Below the pieces are notes generated by a model that saw nothing but the letters and a program-made list of their open reading frames with translations, had not been told where the DNA came from and made no database searches. 64,000 nt of DNA from Pontibacillus salipaludis (GTDB lineage Bacteria; Bacillota; Bacilli; Bacillales; BH030062), in assembly GCF_014642405.1 (NCBI RefSeq), contig NZ_BMIN01000001.1, forward strand, positions 310,001-374,000, in the 5' to 3' direction. This document shows, one piece after another, positions 1 through 11,118 of the stretch. Both the position numbers and the translations under genes were made by a program. Positions within the stretch are counted from its first letter, which is position 1, and every line of letters starts with the position of its first letter.

Positions 1-9
1 ATCACTCTA

Positions 10-2811
10 TTATAGCCAGTCTTTAGCTTGCTTGATTAATTTAGTGGTGCTGTCAAAATGTACAGGCAGCTCGGGGATTGAATCCAAGAAATACTTTCCG
101 TATTTAGCTTTCATAATCCTATCGTCACAAACGAATACAATACCTCGATCAGAACTAGAGCGTATTAATCGTCCAAACCCTTGTTTGAACCTGAGCACTG
201 CGTTTGGCAATGAAAGTTCCATGAAAGCATTTTTCCCTGACTCTTTTATGCTTTGAGACTTTGCCTCATAAACTGGATGATCAGGAGGCTGAAATGGAAG
301 ACGAACAATAACAAGGGAAGTAAGGTCTTCTCCTGGAATATCTACACCCTCCCAAAAAGAACTCGTACCAAAAAGTATAGCTTTATCAAATGCTTGGAAG
401 TTCTTTTTAAGACGTGTTCGACTTCCACTTGATATCCCTTGAGCAATTAGCATAAATTCTTCTTGATCCATAAAATCTTTCATGACATAATACGTTTTCT
501 TTAACATATCGTAGGATGTGAACAACACAAGCATCCGCCCCTCTGTTACATCTGCTAAAGAATATATAGCTTCACATGTAGCATGGATAAAAGCTTCCTG
601 TTCTCCATATTTCACACTTGGGAAATCATTCGGGATGAGCAACTGAACTTGTTCGTCATAAAGAAATGGTGACGGGATTTTATATTGAATCGTTTCTTCA
701 TCTGGTAATCCTAAACGCTTTAACATGAACGAAAAAGAATCCTTCATGGTTAGAGTAGCACTTGTGAGTATGACACTTTCCTTTTTATCAAAGAAATGCT
801 CAGAAAGCATGGATGCTACTTCAATGGGCTCGCTGTAAAGGAAAACTGCATTCTTCGCCCCATAAGCCTCTAGTTCAATCCACTTCACAAGGTTTTTTTG
901 ATCTTCAATCAGTAGCTCCTGAAGGCCATTTATAATGGTTTCTAAGCGCTCCATGTACATCGTAATATCCTCTGTCCACCTTGTAGCTTCATTACTTGTT
1001 TCCGCCATGGTAATATACTGCTTACATTGGTGAAGGAACTGAATCGCGTCACGCATATAGAACGATACACGATGAGTCATCTCTTCAATCGTATTCCAAG
1101 TTGTAACATCCTCTTGATCCTTTTGATAACGATACTGAAAACGACCAACATCATTTAAAGTGATTTCAGCATTATGTTTTTTTACAACATAAGAAAAGAT
1201 AAACCGAAACAATTCATCTGCTTCTTCCCTTATACGCTGCATATACTTATCCCACTTACGTATATCTAAACGCATCGATAGCTCAGGGTACGCTGATAAA
1301 ACGTTATGCATCCAATCACCGTTTTGATTTCCACCCATCTCATTGACCAAATACTGAATGGTTACGTAATCTAGTCTTAACCCAAAGTGTTTAGCAGCTG
1401 AAGATTCTAAGTGATGCGCTTCATCAACAATAATTTTCTTATAGGAAGCTATAAGACCATTCTGACGAATAATATCAGTGCATAGTAAAGAATGATTCGT
1501 TATGATAATGTCCGCCTTCTGCGCACGTTTCTTAGCCTGTTGATAAAAGGACATACGATACCAAAGTGACTTAGGATCTGCATACCCTTCAGCTTCAGCG
1601 GATACTTTTCTCCAAAAGATTTGACCACTTGAGGGCAACTGAATTTCATCTCGATCACCTGTAGTCGTTTCAGTTAACCACACCAAAATCATCGCTTTCG
1701 TTAAGGCGACATCATAATTGTCAGACGTAGGTGAGAAGAGTTCGTGTTCGAACTTTTTCAAACTTAAATAATGTTGCTTCCCTTTCAATAATGCAGATGA
1801 AAAAGAAAATGGTAATGCTTTTTGCAAAAAAGGAAGTTCTTTTTCTACAAGTTGTGATTGCAATTGAGTGGTATGGGTACTCACCACCACCCTTTCCCCT
1901 GTTTCCATTGCTTCATAGAGGGCAGGGATAAGATAACCAAGTGATTTCCCAGTTCCGGTTTCTGCTTCAATCATCGCATGAGTTTGTGACTGAAAAGCGT
2001 CATAGATCGTTGTAGCCATTTCCCTCTGGCCTTTTCGGTCCTCATACTTATCCATATACTTGTGAAGGTAGCCGCCTTGTTTAAATGTGTTCTCTAAGAA
2101 AGGGGCAAAACTTTCTTGAGATGTATGGGAAACCTCATCAAATTCATCTTGTTTACGAACGGCAATGCCTCTGAATAAATCCATTTCTGTATGATCTAAA
2201 CTGAAAGCTTTTTCATTAACGATTCCTTGTAATAGCTCGCTTACATCACTTTTCAATTTTGCTTCAAGCTGAAGTAAGTGTGATAACGTTTCATAAGGAA
2301 GACCTTTAGCTTTATGTAATAATTTCAAGAGGATTTCTCCCGTCACATAGGCGTCCGCAAGCGCACGATGAGGATCTTTGTGTGAAACGTTAAAAAACTC
2401 CGCTAGCTGCCCTAATTTGTATCCAGGAGCTTGTGGCATAAGAATACGGGCTAATTCTACAGTATCTATAACAGGCATAGATAGTTTATTACCTGTAACT
2501 TCTCTAATAGCATAATCTAAGAAACCGAGATCAAATTCTACATGGTGTGCCACGAAATAGGCCCCATCTAACCGGGATACGACGTCTTCTACAATCTCAT
2601 CAAATAACGGTGCACCTTGAACATCTGAATCTTGAATGCCTGTTAATTGACTAATAAAGCTCGGAATGGGTTGTTCGGGGTGGACGAACGACTTATATTG
2701 ATCAGTTATGACGCCATCTACAATCGTTACCATACCAATCTCTATAATTTTGTCACCTTTTTTCGGACTATGACCCGTTGTTTCCAAATCAACAACTACA
2801 AACTTCGCCAT
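10..2811 (-). CDS. dinG: DinG-family exonuclease/helicase-like ATPase
   Basis: Predicted 933-residue protein with an N-terminal DEDDh 3'-5' exonuclease domain (DLETTG at residues 8-13, later HHVEFDLGFLD and HRALADAY) fused to an XPD/DinG-type superfamily 2 ATPase (AETGTGKS near residue 285, DEAHH further on). Length and fusion match Bacillus and Staphylococcus DinG. I see no four-cysteine Fe-S cluster between the Walker A and DEAH motifs, unlike E. coli DinG. In Gram-positive relatives such proteins act mainly as nucleases, so helicase activity is uncertain. The frame is open for 53 more codons upstream, but the ATG at 2811 has a good ribosome binding site (GAAGGTGA) and starts directly at the exonuclease fold. 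It lies downstream of panD. Confidence 0.93.
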   Translation of the reverse strand: MAKFVVVDLETTGHSPKKGDKIIEIGMVTIVDGVITDQYKSFVHPEQPIPSFISQLTGIQDSDVQGAPLFDEIVEDVVSRLDGAYFVAHHVEFDLGFLDYAIREVTGNKLSMPVIDTVELARILMPQAPGYKLGQLAEFFNVSHKDPHRALADAYVTGEILLKLLHKAKGLPYETLSHLLQLEAKLKSDVSELLQGIVNEKAFSLDHTEMDLFRGIAVRKQDEFDEVSHTSQESFAPFLENTFKQGGYLHKYMDKYEDRKGQREMATTIYDAFQSQTHAMIEAETGTGKSLGYLIPALYEAMETGERVVVSTHTTQLQSQLVEKELPFLQKALPFSFSSALLKGKQHYLSLKKFEHELFSPTSDNYDVALTKAMILVWLTETTTGDRDEIQLPSSGQIFWRKVSAEAEGYADPKSLWYRMSFYQQAKKRAQKADIIITNHSLLCTDIIRQNGLIASYKKIIVDEAHHLESSAAKHFGLRLDYVTIQYLVNEMGGNQNGDWMHNVLSAYPELSMRLDIRKWDKYMQRIREEADELFRFIFSYVVKKHNAEITLNDVGRFQYRYQKDQEDVTTWNTIEEMTHRVSFYMRDAIQFLHQCKQYITMAETSNEATRWTEDITMYMERLETIINGLQELLIEDQKNLVKWIELEAYGAKNAVFLYSEPIEVASMLSEHFFDKKESVILTSATLTMKDSFSFMLKRLGLPDEETIQYKIPSPFLYDEQVQLLIPNDFPSVKYGEQEAFIHATCEAIYSLADVTEGRMLVLFTSYDMLKKTYYVMKDFMDQEEFMLIAQGISSGSRTRLKKNFQAFDKAILFGTSSFWEGVDIPGEDLTSLVIVRLPFQPPDHPVYEAKSQSIKESGKNAFMELSLPNAVLRFKQGFGRLIRSSSDRGIVFVCDDRIMKAKYGKYFLDSIPELPVHFDSTTKLIKQAKDWL

Positions 2812-2973
2812 TTGTTCACCTTCTTTGCTGCATGCTAAATAGTATCTATACTCAAAAAATAAAGAGGCTGTACCACTCAAATGAAGATGCCCCCAATACT
2901 TTACCCACATAATCAAAAAACTTATGAATGGGCTACTTGTATAGGGGAGCGATCCTCTTGAAAGGGACACCCT

Positions 2974-3357
2974 CTACATGATCGTTAATGGTGTTTCTTG
3001 TTCGATCATTTCTTCGATTTGGTTCTGGTCATTCATAATGGCTACTTTAGGTTGGAAGGTTTCTAATTCTTCTTCACTTAAAAGTCCATAGGAAACAATT
3101 ATTACAATATCACCAGGTTGCACGAGTCGAGCAGCAGCGCCATTCAAACAGATCACTCCACTATGCCTTTCACCTGGTATTACGTATGTTTCTAAACGAG
3201 CTCCATTATTATTATTCACAATTTGCACTTGCTCATGAGGCAATATACCAACTTTCTCTAAGATATGTTGGTCGATCGTAATGCTGCCCACATAATTTAA
3301 ATTTGCCTCTGTCACGCGGGCCCGATGAATCTTCGATTTCATCATGGTGCGTAGCAT
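2974..3357 (-). CDS. panD: Aspartate 1-decarboxylase (pyruvoyl enzyme)
   Basis: 127-residue PanD, which makes beta-alanine from L-aspartate for pantothenate synthesis. The self-cleavage site is visible as Gly24-Ser25 in NYVGSIT; Ser25 becomes the pyruvoyl group. The NGAAAR segment and overall length match the family. It is the last gene of the panB-panC-panD cluster, 22 bp after panC, and has a GGGGGAGAAGAG ribosome binding site. Together the three genes give the full route from ketoisovalerate and aspartate to pantothenate. Confidence 0.97.
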   Translation of the reverse strand: MLRTMMKSKIHRARVTEANLNYVGSITIDQHILEKVGILPHEQVQIVNNNNGARLETYVIPGERHSGVICLNGAAARLVQPGDIVIIVSYGLLSEEELETFQPKVAIMNDQNQIEEMIEQETPLTIM

Positions 3358-3379
3358 CTCTTCTCCCCCTATATTCCTG

Positions 3380-4228
3380 TTACTGGTTTACTCTAATATT
3401 ATCAATCAACCTGGCCTTTTCAAAATGAACAGCCAGAGCTATAATCATGTCTCCACTACAAACTTCTAATGACTCAAGTTGAGGGTATGACAAGATATCA
3501 ACATAGTCTATTTTACCATGGGTATGAGTTTTAATGAAGTGTGAAACAGCTTCAATAACAGCTTGTGGGGATTTCTCACCATTGTTTTCAATCAGTGATT
3601 TACCATGTAAGAGAGATTGATATAAATATGGAGCTTCTTCTCTCTCATGCACATTCAAGTAAACATTCCTGCTACTTTTAGCTAAAAGGTCCTCTTCTCT
3701 TACTGTTGGAACAGGAATTAGCTTTACAGGAATATTATAATCCTCAATAAGTGCATCTACAACAGCTACTTGTTGGGCATCCTTCATTCCCATGTAAACA
3801 TTGTCGGGCATCACGATGTTAAAGAGCTTTGCCAAGACGGTTACAACCCCATCAAAATGACCTACTCGAGACTTGCCACACAGAGCGTTTACTCTTTTAT
3901 GAACGGTCATTTTAACAGATTGTTCTATTGGGTACATCTCATCCACATGAGGAAAAAATAAAATATCATTTTCTTCCTGCTCTGCTATCTGTTGGTCATG
4001 TTTTTCATCTCGCGGATATCGATCGAAATCCTCATTTGGCCCAAACTGTAGCGGATTAACGAAGATACTCGTTACAACAAAATCACATTCTTTCCTTGCT
4101 TCTCTCATAAGACGTTGATGCCCTTCATGCAAGTAGCCCATAGTAGGGATAAAACCAATTACTTTCCCTTCTTTAACCTTTTCTCTCATATAAGCTTGCA
4201 TCTCTGAGATGCTTTTGATTACTATCAT
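3380..4228 (-). CDS. panC: Pantothenate synthetase (pantoate-beta-alanine ligase)
   Basis: 282-residue cytosolic ligase that joins pantoate to beta-alanine with ATP through a pantoyl-adenylate. The nucleotidyltransferase HIGH-like motif is LHEGH (His34, His37) and the KMSKS-like loop is KSSR at residues 184-187; the [16 protein letters not shown] block is typical. The ATG overlaps the panB stop by 4 bp (ATGA), so the two are translationally coupled. Confidence 0.97.
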   Translation of the reverse strand: MIVIKSISEMQAYMREKVKEGKVIGFIPTMGYLHEGHQRLMREARKECDFVVTSIFVNPLQFGPNEDFDRYPRDEKHDQQIAEQEENDILFFPHVDEMYPIEQSVKMTVHKRVNALCGKSRVGHFDGVVTVLAKLFNIVMPDNVYMGMKDAQQVAVVDALIEDYNIPVKLIPVPTVREEDLLAKSSRNVYLNVHEREEAPYLYQSLLHGKSLIENNGEKSPQAVIEAVSHFIKTHTHGKIDYVDILSYPQLESLEVCSGDMIIALAVHFEKARLIDNIRVNQ

Positions 4229-5064
4229 TTAGGTGTTCCTCCGTAAAGAGAGGGAATAAGTTCATCTTTCATATTAAAGCTATGGTCATTTGTAGGAAAT
4301 GACTTATTTTTCACATCTTGAACATAGGTTGATAAAGCATTTGTGATCGTTCCATTAAGGTCAGCATATGACTTAACGAACTTAGGCAACCGCTCCACAC
4401 CAAACTCTACCACATCATGAAAGACGAGTACTTGTCCATCTGTCCCCTCACCTGCACCTATGCCTATTACAGGTATAGATAATTCTTCCTCGATCAATGC
4501 AGCGAGCTGTTTTGGTACACATTCTAACACTAAAGCAATTGCCCCATTCTTTTCGACTTGTTTTGCATCTTCAATAAGAGCTTCAGCTGCTTCTATGTCT
4601 TTTCCTTGTACTCGGTAACCACCTAATACATTTACAGATTGAGGCGTTAGCCCGAGGTGAGCTACAATCGGAACTCCAGCCATGGTTAGTTTATTTATAA
4701 TAGGGAGCACATCTCCAGCTCCTTCAAGCTTAAGACTTTGGGCTCCTGTTTCTTGCATGATTCGTTTAGCGTTCTCCATCGTTTCAGATAAAGATGCATG
4801 ATAGGACATAAACGGCATATCCACAACCATATAAGTCTCTTTAGCTCCTCTACGTACAGCTTTCCCATGATGGATCATGTCTTCGACTGTAACTGGGATG
4901 GTAGATTCGTAACCTAAAACCACCATACCTAATGAGTCTCCAACCAAAATCATATCTACGCCTGATGATTCGGCTAGCTTGGCAGTTGGATAATCGTATG
5001 CTGTTAACATGACAATTGGGTCTTTAGCTTCTTTCATTTTTTTAAGCTTGGTATGGGTAAGCAT
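4225..5064 (-). CDS. panB: 3-methyl-2-oxobutanoate hydroxymethyltransferase
   Basis: 279-residue TIM-barrel enzyme that adds a hydroxymethyl group from methylene-tetrahydrofolate to ketoisovalerate, giving ketopantoate. Conserved segments include [19 protein letters not shown] (residues 42-48, metal-binding Asp), [10 protein letters not shown] and GIGAG. The reading frame opens seven codons earlier, but the ATG at 5064 matches the family start, overlaps the birA stop as TAATG and has a GGGGAGAAG site. First gene of the pan cluster and downstream of birA, so probably co-transcribed with it. Confidence 0.96.
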   Translation of the reverse strand: MLTHTKLKKMKEAKDPIVMLTAYDYPTAKLAESSGVDMILVGDSLGMVVLGYESTIPVTVEDMIHHGKAVRRGAKETYMVVDMPFMSYHASLSETMENAKRIMQETGAQSLKLEGAGDVLPIINKLTMAGVPIVAHLGLTPQSVNVLGGYRVQGKDIEAAEALIEDAKQVEKNGAIALVLECVPKQLAALIEEELSIPVIGIGAGEGTDGQVLVFHDVVEFGVERLPKFVKSYADLNGTITNALSTYVQDVKNKSFPTNDHSFNMKDELIPSLYGGTPK

Positions 5065-6053
5065 TATTCTTCTCCCCTTCTCCACTTAATTTCTGCTGAA
5101 TACAAAACATGCTCTTTCCCTTCTTCATCTCTAACCTTAAGAGCACCATCATGCTCAATCCCCATAATTAGAGCATTCCATTCTTGCTGATGAGTTGTAA
5201 TGGCTACATGCTCACCAATTCGATATCCAAAGGCTTCCCAACGAAGTTTCACACTTCTAAATCCTTCTTCTATAAACTCCTGATAACGTTTTTCGAACGT
5301 ATTTAAGATTTGTTGAATAAGCGTGTGAATCTCCCAATTCTCTCCTGTTTCAATTTTTAATGATGTCGCTTGGTTCATAATTTCTTCAGGAAACTGTTCT
5401 ACACTATGATTCACATTAATACCCATGCCAAGTACGATATAATTTATTTGATCTTGCTCGGCTTGGAGTTCTGTTAAGATACCTGAAAGTTTCTTTCCGT
5501 TCGTCAGTAAATCGTTTGGCCACTTGATCTGTGGTGAAATCCCACAATATTTTTTAAACACCTCAGCTAAAACTGTAGCAGCTAGGAGAGTGATTTGAGG
5601 GGATTTATGGGGCTCAAACTTTGGCCTCAATATTATACTCATCCATACACCGTCCCCTTTGTGCGAATGCCAGGAACGGTTTAAACGCCCTCTTCCTTTG
5701 GTTTGTTCGTCAGCTACGATAACCGTACCATGTGCTGCTCCGTCTTGTGCTTCTTGATGCGCAATAACTTGTGTAGATGTTACGCTAGGTTTATGGATCA
5801 TATCTTGACCTAACCACTTGGTCTTCAAGCCCCAAGAGAGCGTATTCGTACTAACCTTGTCAGGAAAAGTAATAATTTTGTAGCCTTTTCTTGGCGAAGC
5901 CTCAATTCCATAACCGTCTTTCTCTAATTCCTTCATATGTTTCCAAACAGCTGGTCGGCTAATATTTAATTGCTGTGAAAGCTTTTGACCCGAAAGATAT
6001 TCTTCAGGATGGTTAGATAGTATTTCAATCAGCTTTCCTCTTGTTGATTCCAT
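5064..6053 (-). CDS. birA: Bifunctional biotin-protein ligase / biotin operon repressor
   Basis: 329 residues. An N-terminal winged helix (about residues 5-60, [20 protein letters not shown]) precedes the biotin ligase domain with GRGRLNR (120-126) and KWPND (177-181), and a C-terminal SH3-like domain. It biotinylates acetyl-CoA and pyruvate carboxylase carriers and, with biotinyl-AMP, should repress biotin genes, which are not in this window. The ATG at 6053 was preferred over a GTG four codons upstream because it has GGGTGAAG in front and matches B. subtilis BirA. It overlaps the cca end by 25 bp. Confidence 0.95.
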   Translation of the reverse strand: MESTRGKLIEILSNHPEEYLSGQKLSQQLNISRPAVWKHMKELEKDGYGIEASPRKGYKIITFPDKVSTNTLSWGLKTKWLGQDMIHKPSVTSTQVIAHQEAQDGAAHGTVIVADEQTKGRGRLNRSWHSHKGDGVWMSIILRPKFEPHKSPQITLLAATVLAEVFKKYCGISPQIKWPNDLLTNGKKLSGILTELQAEQDQINYIVLGMGINVNHSVEQFPEEIMNQATSLKIETGENWEIHTLIQQILNTFEKRYQEFIEEGFRSVKLRWEAFGYRIGEHVAITTHQQEWNALIMGIEHDGALKVRDEEGKEHVLYSAEIKWRRGEE

Positions 6054-7240
6054 TGCTTCACCCACATTTCAATTGCTTCCTTATTATTCTTAAAATCTCC
6101 CAATACAACAGCTCGTTCAATCTTGTCCATATATGCTTTTATCCAAGGACCAGGTTTTTGATCTGGAAACCATTTTTTCAAATCATTTCCAGTAATAGCG
6201 AGCGCACTTATAGATGCGATTGGTAAAGCAAGTAAAGTTTCTCTTAACGTCTCAATTGAGTACTCTTTGTTATCTAAAATGGATAATATCCTTTTAAAAG
6301 AGGATAAACGCTCTTCCCCTAGTTGATAGACAACCCATTCCAAAGGCTCAATTCTTAACATCTTATAGGCTTTCACTAATACCTCGGCTTCTTTTTTAAC
6401 TTTCTTTGAACACTTCCACTGTTCACTAAATGAGGAAACAGATAGTTCTTGATTAGATATTACGAAAATCGCAAAAGCCTCTTCTATGCCTTTTAAAGGT
6501 TCCCAATCAAAGTCATTACTGTGTTCGATTAAAGTAGGATGGGCACTAAAAACAGGCATGTGTGTGGGGAGATTGGACTTATTCAAATGTTTAAATGAAG
6601 ACCGAACCCACTCTCCTGTTAAGAACTTTTCGAATTCTATTGCTATACGTTCTACTGCAATTTTTTCCAGTAGGTATGCATATTCCTGAACAGCTCGAAA
6701 AGTCGTACTACTTATAGTAAATCCTAATTGACTTGTAAAACGAAGGGCTCTCATCATACGAAGAGGATCTTCTTGAAAACGTTCCGCTGCATCCCTTACT
6801 GTTTCTATGGAACGATTAAGTATAGAATCTTTACCCCCGTAAGGGTCAATGAATTCTCGCTTATAGCTCATAGCAATTGCATTCATTGTAAAGTCTCTTC
6901 TAGATAAGTCCTCTTCTATTGTAGCTACATATTTTACTTCATCAGGATGACGAAAATCGTTGTATTCTCCGTCCACTCTATAAGTGGTGACTTCATATGG
7001 AATACCTTCATAGTAAACAACTACTGTTCCGTGATCAATTCCAATGGGTATTACTTTCTCAAACATAGCCTGTACTTGTTCTGGTCGAGCAGAGGTGGCG
7101 ATATCAATATCGCCAATCTCCCTCCCCATTAGATGATCTCGTACAGATCCTCCTACGAAATAAGCTTCATGTCCTTGTTTCATTAAAGTAAACAACACAG
7201 GCAATGCTTCTACAAAAGGCTTCTCAAGTTGCTTGTTCAT
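6029..7240 (-). CDS. cca: CCA-adding tRNA nucleotidyltransferase
   Basis: 403-residue class II tRNA nucleotidyltransferase that builds or repairs the 3' CCA of tRNAs. The head domain shows GGSVRD (30-35), the catalytic DID (44-46) and the RRDFTMNA nucleotide-selection block. Size fits a full CCA enzyme of the B. subtilis type, but sequence alone cannot exclude a split CC- or A-adding specificity. Its ATG overlaps the bshA stop by 4 bp. Confidence 0.95.
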   Translation of the reverse strand: MNKQLEKPFVEALPVLFTLMKQGHEAYFVGGSVRDHLMGREIGDIDIATSARPEQVQAMFEKVIPIGIDHGTVVVYYEGIPYEVTTYRVDGEYNDFRHPDEVKYVATIEEDLSRRDFTMNAIAMSYKREFIDPYGGKDSILNRSIETVRDAAERFQEDPLRMMRALRFTSQLGFTISSTTFRAVQEYAYLLEKIAVERIAIEFEKFLTGEWVRSSFKHLNKSNLPTHMPVFSAHPTLIEHSNDFDWEPLKGIEEAFAIFVISNQELSVSSFSEQWKCSKKVKKEAEVLVKAYKMLRIEPLEWVVYQLGEERLSSFKRILSILDNKEYSIETLRETLLALPIASISALAITGNDLKKWFPDQKPGPWIKAYMDKIERAVVLGDFKNNKEAIEMWVKQWNQQEES

Positions 7241-8373
7241 ACGCTTTCCTCTAGTAAATCTGCATAGACTTGTTCGTATTGTTTCACAATCGTTTCAGAA
7301 AGAAATTCGCTACGCACACGTTCTAGACCTTTGTGAGAAAATTCTTCCCACTTATCTTGATCTGAAAGTAGACGTAGCGCATGTGAGGCGATTTGTTCAG
7401 TGTCTCCTACCTCACATATATATCCAGTTTCTTCATGTACAATAACTTCTGGTATGCCCCCGATGTTTGTTCCGATACAAGGTACACCACAAGCCATTGC
7501 TTCAAGTAAAACAAGACCAAAGCTCTCTTTCTCAGATAGGAGAAGTTTTAAGTCAGATATTGAAAGAAGTTCTGAGACATTTTCTTGTTTACCGAGGAAC
7601 AATACGTCATCTCTCAAGCCAAGTTCATTCACAAGCTGACACGTTTTATAATAATCTGGTCCATCCCCAACTAAAAGAAGTTTGGCTTTAGATTTTTCAC
7701 GGATTGTTTTAAAAGATTTTATGACATCAGGGACTCGCTTTACTTGGCGAAAGTTCGAAATATGTATAATAACTTTATCATCGTCTTCTATACCGTATTC
7801 TTCTTTCAAATGAGATTCATCACGTTCCCGGTACTCTCGTTCATCCACGAAGTTATAAATAACATCCATTTCCCTTTCAACATTAAGCATCTCTTTCGTC
7901 TGATTGACGAGACTTCTAGATACTGCTGTAACTCGGTTAGAGCGTTCGATTCCAAATCGGATCATATTTTGCAAACTCGGATCGACGCCAAGAACCGTAA
8001 TGTCCGTTCCATGTAAGGTCGTTACAATTTTTACATCATGATGAATCATTTCCTTGGCCAATATGGCACAGATCGCATGAGGCATTGCATAATGAACATG
8101 CAAAATATCAATCTTCTCTCGATTAATGACTTCAGCCATTTTATTAGCTAAAGCCAAATCATACGGGGGATATTGAAAGACCGGATAATGCGTCATCTCT
8201 ACCTCATGATAATAAATATTTGGATAAATCCTTTTTAACCGAAATGGGATATTAGAAGTAATAAAGTGTATTTCATACCCCTTTTCAGCTAACAATTTTG
8301 CGAGTTCTGTCGCGATAACCCCAGATCCTCCAACAGTTGGATAACAGGTTATACCGATCTTTGTTCTTTCCAT
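7237..8373 (-). CDS. bshA: N-acetyl-alpha-D-glucosaminyl L-malate synthase
   Basis: 378-residue GT4-family glycosyltransferase, first step of bacillithiol synthesis (UDP-GlcNAc plus L-malate). The N-terminus [11 protein letters not shown] and the [14 protein letters not shown] donor-site motif are characteristic. The ATG at 8373 has AAGGGTGA in front; 22 further open codons upstream overlap mgsA and do not match the family. In B. subtilis bshB1 sits between mgsA and bshA; here the two genes are only 7 bp apart and bshB1 is absent. ypdA later in the window supports bacillithiol use. Confidence 0.95.
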   Translation of the reverse strand: MERTKIGITCYPTVGGSGVIATELAKLLAEKGYEIHFITSNIPFRLKRIYPNIYYHEVEMTHYPVFQYPPYDLALANKMAEVINREKIDILHVHYAMPHAICAILAKEMIHHDVKIVTTLHGTDITVLGVDPSLQNMIRFGIERSNRVTAVSRSLVNQTKEMLNVEREMDVIYNFVDEREYRERDESHLKEEYGIEDDDKVIIHISNFRQVKRVPDVIKSFKTIREKSKAKLLLVGDGPDYYKTCQLVNELGLRDDVLFLGKQENVSELLSISDLKLLLSEKESFGLVLLEAMACGVPCIGTNIGGIPEVIVHEETGYICEVGDTEQIASHALRLLSDQDKWEEFSHKGLERVRSEFLSETIVKQYEQVYADLLEESV

Positions 8374-8380
8374 ACTCGTT

Positions 8381-8794
8381 TCACCCTTGCTGCTTATTCT
8401 TATGAATGATCTCTCTCCAATGGAAATCACCATGTTCAATGGCTCGGACCATTATTTCTGCTGCTGCTAAATTCGTTGCAAGTGGGATTTGATAGACGTC
8501 GCATAATCGCATTAATGCACTAACATCTGGCTCGTGAGGTTGAGCTGTTAAAGGATCTCGAAAGAACAGAATAACGTCCATGTCATTTTGTGCAACATAA
8601 GCACCGATTTGTTGATCGCCGCCTAGAGGGCCTGATTGAAAGCGATGAAGAGATAATCCAGTGGCTTCCGTAATTTTCGTACCCGTCGTACCAGTAGCAT
8701 AAAGGCTATGTTTTTCTAAAATATGTTGGTAAGCTGTAGCAAATTGAACCATATCTTCTTTCTTTTGATCGTGTGCAATTAATGCGATATTCAT
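8381..8794 (-). CDS. mgsA: Methylglyoxal synthase
   Basis: 137-residue enzyme converting dihydroxyacetone phosphate to methylglyoxal and phosphate, a bypass that relieves sugar-phosphate build-up. Active-site residues are visible: Asp60 in [10 protein letters not shown], Asp80 in FFRDP and His87 before EPDV. The position between dapB and bshA is conserved in Bacillaceae. It is 13 bp downstream of dapB, so likely in the same transcript. Confidence 0.96.
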   Translation of the reverse strand: MNIALIAHDQKKEDMVQFATAYQHILEKHSLYATGTTGTKITEATGLSLHRFQSGPLGGDQQIGAYVAQNDMDVILFFRDPLTAQPHEPDVSALMRLCDVYQIPLATNLAAAEIMVRAIEHGDFHWREIIHKNKQQG

Positions 8795-8807
8795 TACTAT
8801 CTACTCC

Positions 8808-9608
8808 CTACTCTAATAAATTTTCTAATCCGTAGATAAATGCGTTCAATTCCATTACTTTCTCAACAGACAATTTCACACCTGTCATAAAGGACTCTCG
8901 GTTGATGGAATCATGTTTAATCGTCAGCGTTTCTCCGCTAGATCCAAACATTACTTCTTGATGAGCAACTAATCCTGGCAAACGAACACTATGAATATGC
9001 ATACCATCTACATCAGCTCCGCGAGCACCTTCTAGTGTTTCTTTCTCTTCTGCATGACCTTGTGTCTTAGCCTCTCGTACTTCCTGAATTAATTCGGCTG
9101 TTTTCACTGCAGTACCACTAGGAGCATCCAGTTTCTGATCGTGATGTCGCTCTATGATCTCTACATCAGGGAAGTACTTTGCTGCCCATTTTGAGAATTG
9201 CATCATTAATACTGCTCCTAGAGCAAAGTTCGGAGCGATAACGACACCAAGGTCTTTCTCTTCTGTTAATTGTTCTAGTTCCTGGAGCTGTCCTTTCGTA
9301 AACCCAGTAGTTCCAACTACAGGGCGGATTCCATTAAGGAGTGCAAGCTTTGTGTGTTTATATCCAAATTCAGGTGTAGTAAGGTCAACTAAAACATCCG
9401 CTTCAATCTCGGAAAAGCACTGCTCAATATCTTGATACACTGGAGCATCAGAATCAGGCAACCCCTCTATATCTTTTACTTTTAATCCATCGTTTTTATG
9501 ATCCACACAGGCTACAAGTGTAAAGTGCTCAGTTTTATGGATCATTTTAACAGCCTCTCTCCCCATTTTACCTCTAGGTCCTGCCACTATGATTTTTGTA
9601 TTAGTCAT
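8808..9608 (-). CDS. dapB: 4-hydroxy-tetrahydrodipicolinate reductase
   Basis: 266-residue NAD(P)H-dependent reductase of the diaminopimelate/lysine pathway. The dinucleotide motif is GPRGKMG (10-16); the catalytic [15 protein letters not shown] block and C-terminal tetramerisation fold follow. The ATG at 9608 has a strong AGGAGGAA site located inside the end of the upstream MazG-like gene, which it overlaps by 8 bp. A longer open frame exists upstream but has no family match. The product also feeds dipicolinate in sporulating cells. Confidence 0.96.
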   Translation of the reverse strand: MTNTKIIVAGPRGKMGREAVKMIHKTEHFTLVACVDHKNDGLKVKDIEGLPDSDAPVYQDIEQCFSEIEADVLVDLTTPEFGYKHTKLALLNGIRPVVGTTGFTKGQLQELEQLTEEKDLGVVIAPNFALGAVLMMQFSKWAAKYFPDVEIIERHHDQKLDAPSGTAVKTAELIQEVREAKTQGHAEEKETLEGARGADVDGMHIHSVRLPGLVAHQEVMFGSSGETLTIKHDSINRESFMTGVKLSVEKVMELNAFIYGLENLLE

Positions 9609-9963
9609 ATTTAAGTTCCTCCTCTTGATCCCGCTTCGTCCAGCGATCTTTATCTCTTGTCTCAAATTTATTCATTACAGTTTCAAAGCTCTCTGTCATA
9701 TCAATATCTAGGGAATTTGCAAAGCATAGCATTACAAACAAAAGGTCGCCCAGCTCTTCTTCCATAGAATTCTCATCTTCAGATGATTTCTTTGGTTTCT
9801 CACCGTAATGATGATTGACCTCTCTAGCAAGTTCTCCTACCTCTTCTGTCATCCTAGCCATCATACTTAGAGGTGAGAAATACCCCTCTTTAAATTGTGA
9901 TATATAAGCATCAACGCGTTCTTGCATCTCCTTAGATGTTAGTGCGTTTGAATGTAATTTCAT
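9601..9963 (-). CDS. MazG-like nucleotide pyrophosphohydrolase (YpjD type)
   Basis: 120-residue single-domain MazG protein. The metal-binding signature is seen as EEVGE (40-44) followed by ELGD with Glu70 and Asp73. The family hydrolyses (d)NTPs or modified nucleotides; the substrate here is unknown. The ATG at 9963 is preferred over one at 9990: it has ATGAGGG in front, aligns with B. subtilis YpjD, and the predicted promoter at 10006-10034 would leave almost no leader for the upstream start. First gene of the dapB-mgsA-bshA-cca-birA-pan run. Confidence 0.88.
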   Translation of the reverse strand: MKLHSNALTSKEMQERVDAYISQFKEGYFSPLSMMARMTEEVGELAREVNHHYGEKPKKSSEDENSMEEELGDLLFVMLCFANSLDIDMTESFETVMNKFETRDKDRWTKRDQEEELKYD

Positions 9964-10005
9964 AAGAACCCTCATTTCTACAACTTTCATATGTAATCTC
10001 TTATC

Positions 10006-10034
10006 ATGTTAGCTAAAAGGCGGGCTTTTGACAA
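10006..10034 (-). promoter_or_regulatory. Predicted sigma-A promoter for the mazG-dapB operon
   Basis: On the minus strand TTGTCA, a 17-bp spacer and TAACAT. It faces away from the ypjC promoter in the same short intergenic gap, so the two transcripts diverge. Inferred from sequence only. Confidence 0.45.
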
Positions 10035-10050
10035 ATTTTTTTCACTATTA

Positions 10051-10079
10051 TTGCTCCATCATCTCTGTTTGACTATAAT
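10051..10079 (+). promoter_or_regulatory. Predicted sigma-A promoter for the YitT-family gene
   Basis: TTGCTC, a 17-bp spacer and a perfect TATAAT, placed 33 bp before the start codon of the plus-strand gene. Confidence 0.5.
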
Positions 10080-10111
10080 AGATGGAGTGTGACGAAAGGA
10101 GGCGCTTCTTT

Positions 10112-10993
10112 ATGAAGATGGGGGTTAAAATTAAAAACATCCTATTGATTCTACTCGGTTCCGCTATTTTCAGCTTTGGTGTTCTTTATTTTAATATGGA
10201 AAACGATCTCGCTGAGGGTGGATTCACGGGTATATTACTTATTCTTGACCACTTTGGTCTAAATATTGCAATTATGAACTTAGTCTTAAATATTCCGGTG
10301 TTCTTCTTAGGGTGGAAACTACTCGGAAAAACAACGTTGATCTATTCAATTATAGGAACCTTCGCCGTTTCATTCTTCTTGTGGGTATTTGAGTTGCCTA
10401 TATTTATGAATCATGTAGAATTTGCTCTAAAGGATGAAATGATAATCGCTTCTCTTATGGCCGGGGTGTTCATAGGGGTTGGCCTTGGTATCATTTTCAG
10501 AAGTGGTGGAACAACTGGAGGAGTTGACATTATAGCTCGACTTGTCCATAAATATGCAGGCTGGAGTATGGGACGAACCATGTTCTTATTCGATGCATGT
10601 GTCATATTAGCTTCCGTACTGATTTACTTGAACTATATACAAGGTATGTACACCCTTGTAGCGGTCTTTGTAGGCGCGAGAGTGATTGACTTTATTCAAG
10701 AGGGTGCATACGCAGCTAGAGGTGCCACTATTATATCTGAACGATCCAATGCTGTATCAGATAAAATTATGAAAGACATGGACCGCGGTGTTACAATTTT
10801 AGTTGGAAAAGGTAGTTATACAGGCGAAAGTCGCGATGTACTATACTGCGTGGTTGCTCGAAATGAAATTGTTCGGTTAAAAAACATTATTAACTCAATC
10901 GATCCACATGCATTTGTAGCTGTTACCTCTGTTCACGATGTCCTTGGGGAAGGTTTTACATTAGATGAAGATAAAAACCCGATTGAACGTTAG
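10112..10993 (+). CDS. ypjC: YitT/YpjC-family integral membrane protein
   Basis: 293-residue protein with about five hydrophobic segments in the first 200 residues and a soluble C-terminal DUF2179-like domain (about 220-285). The GGxTGG block (residues around 135) is typical of the family, formerly DUF161. Function is unknown; a transport role has been proposed for relatives. The ATG at 10112 has AAAGGAGG eight bases upstream; the frame is open 10 codons further but without a site. It is the only plus-strand gene in the first 38 kb, with its own promoter and terminator. Confidence 0.88.
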   Translation: MKMGVKIKNILLILLGSAIFSFGVLYFNMENDLAEGGFTGILLILDHFGLNIAIMNLVLNIPVFFLGWKLLGKTTLIYSIIGTFAVSFFLWVFELPIFMNHVEFALKDEMIIASLMAGVFIGVGLGIIFRSGGTTGGVDIIARLVHKYAGWSMGRTMFLFDACVILASVLIYLNYIQGMYTLVAVFVGARVIDFIQEGAYAARGATIISERSNAVSDKIMKDMDRGVTILVGKGSYTGESRDVLYCVVARNEIVRLKNIINSIDPHAFVAVTSVHDVLGEGFTLDEDKNPIER

Positions 10994-11006
10994 AGTAGCG
11001 TGATAC

Positions 11007-11039
11007 AAAAAGAGCTCAATAAATTGAAGCTCTTTTTTT
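11007..11039 (+). terminator. Rho-independent terminator after ypjC
   Basis: AAAAAGAGCT pairs with AGCTCTTTTT across a short loop, followed by a T run, 14 bp after the ypjC stop. Confidence 0.8.
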
Positions 11040-11063
11040 GACTCATTTAAAAGTTATCTTTAC

Positions 11064-11107
11064 GCAAAAAAACGCTTAGAGCACATTCATTGGCTCTAAG
11101 CGTTTTA
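11064..11107 (-). terminator. Rho-independent terminator after yugP
   Basis: Perfect 14-bp stem, AAAACGCTTAGAGC with GCTCTAAGCGTTTT, and a T run on the minus strand just past the yugP stop. It may also stop plus-strand transcription. Confidence 0.8.
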
Positions 11108-11118
11108 TAAGCTATTTA

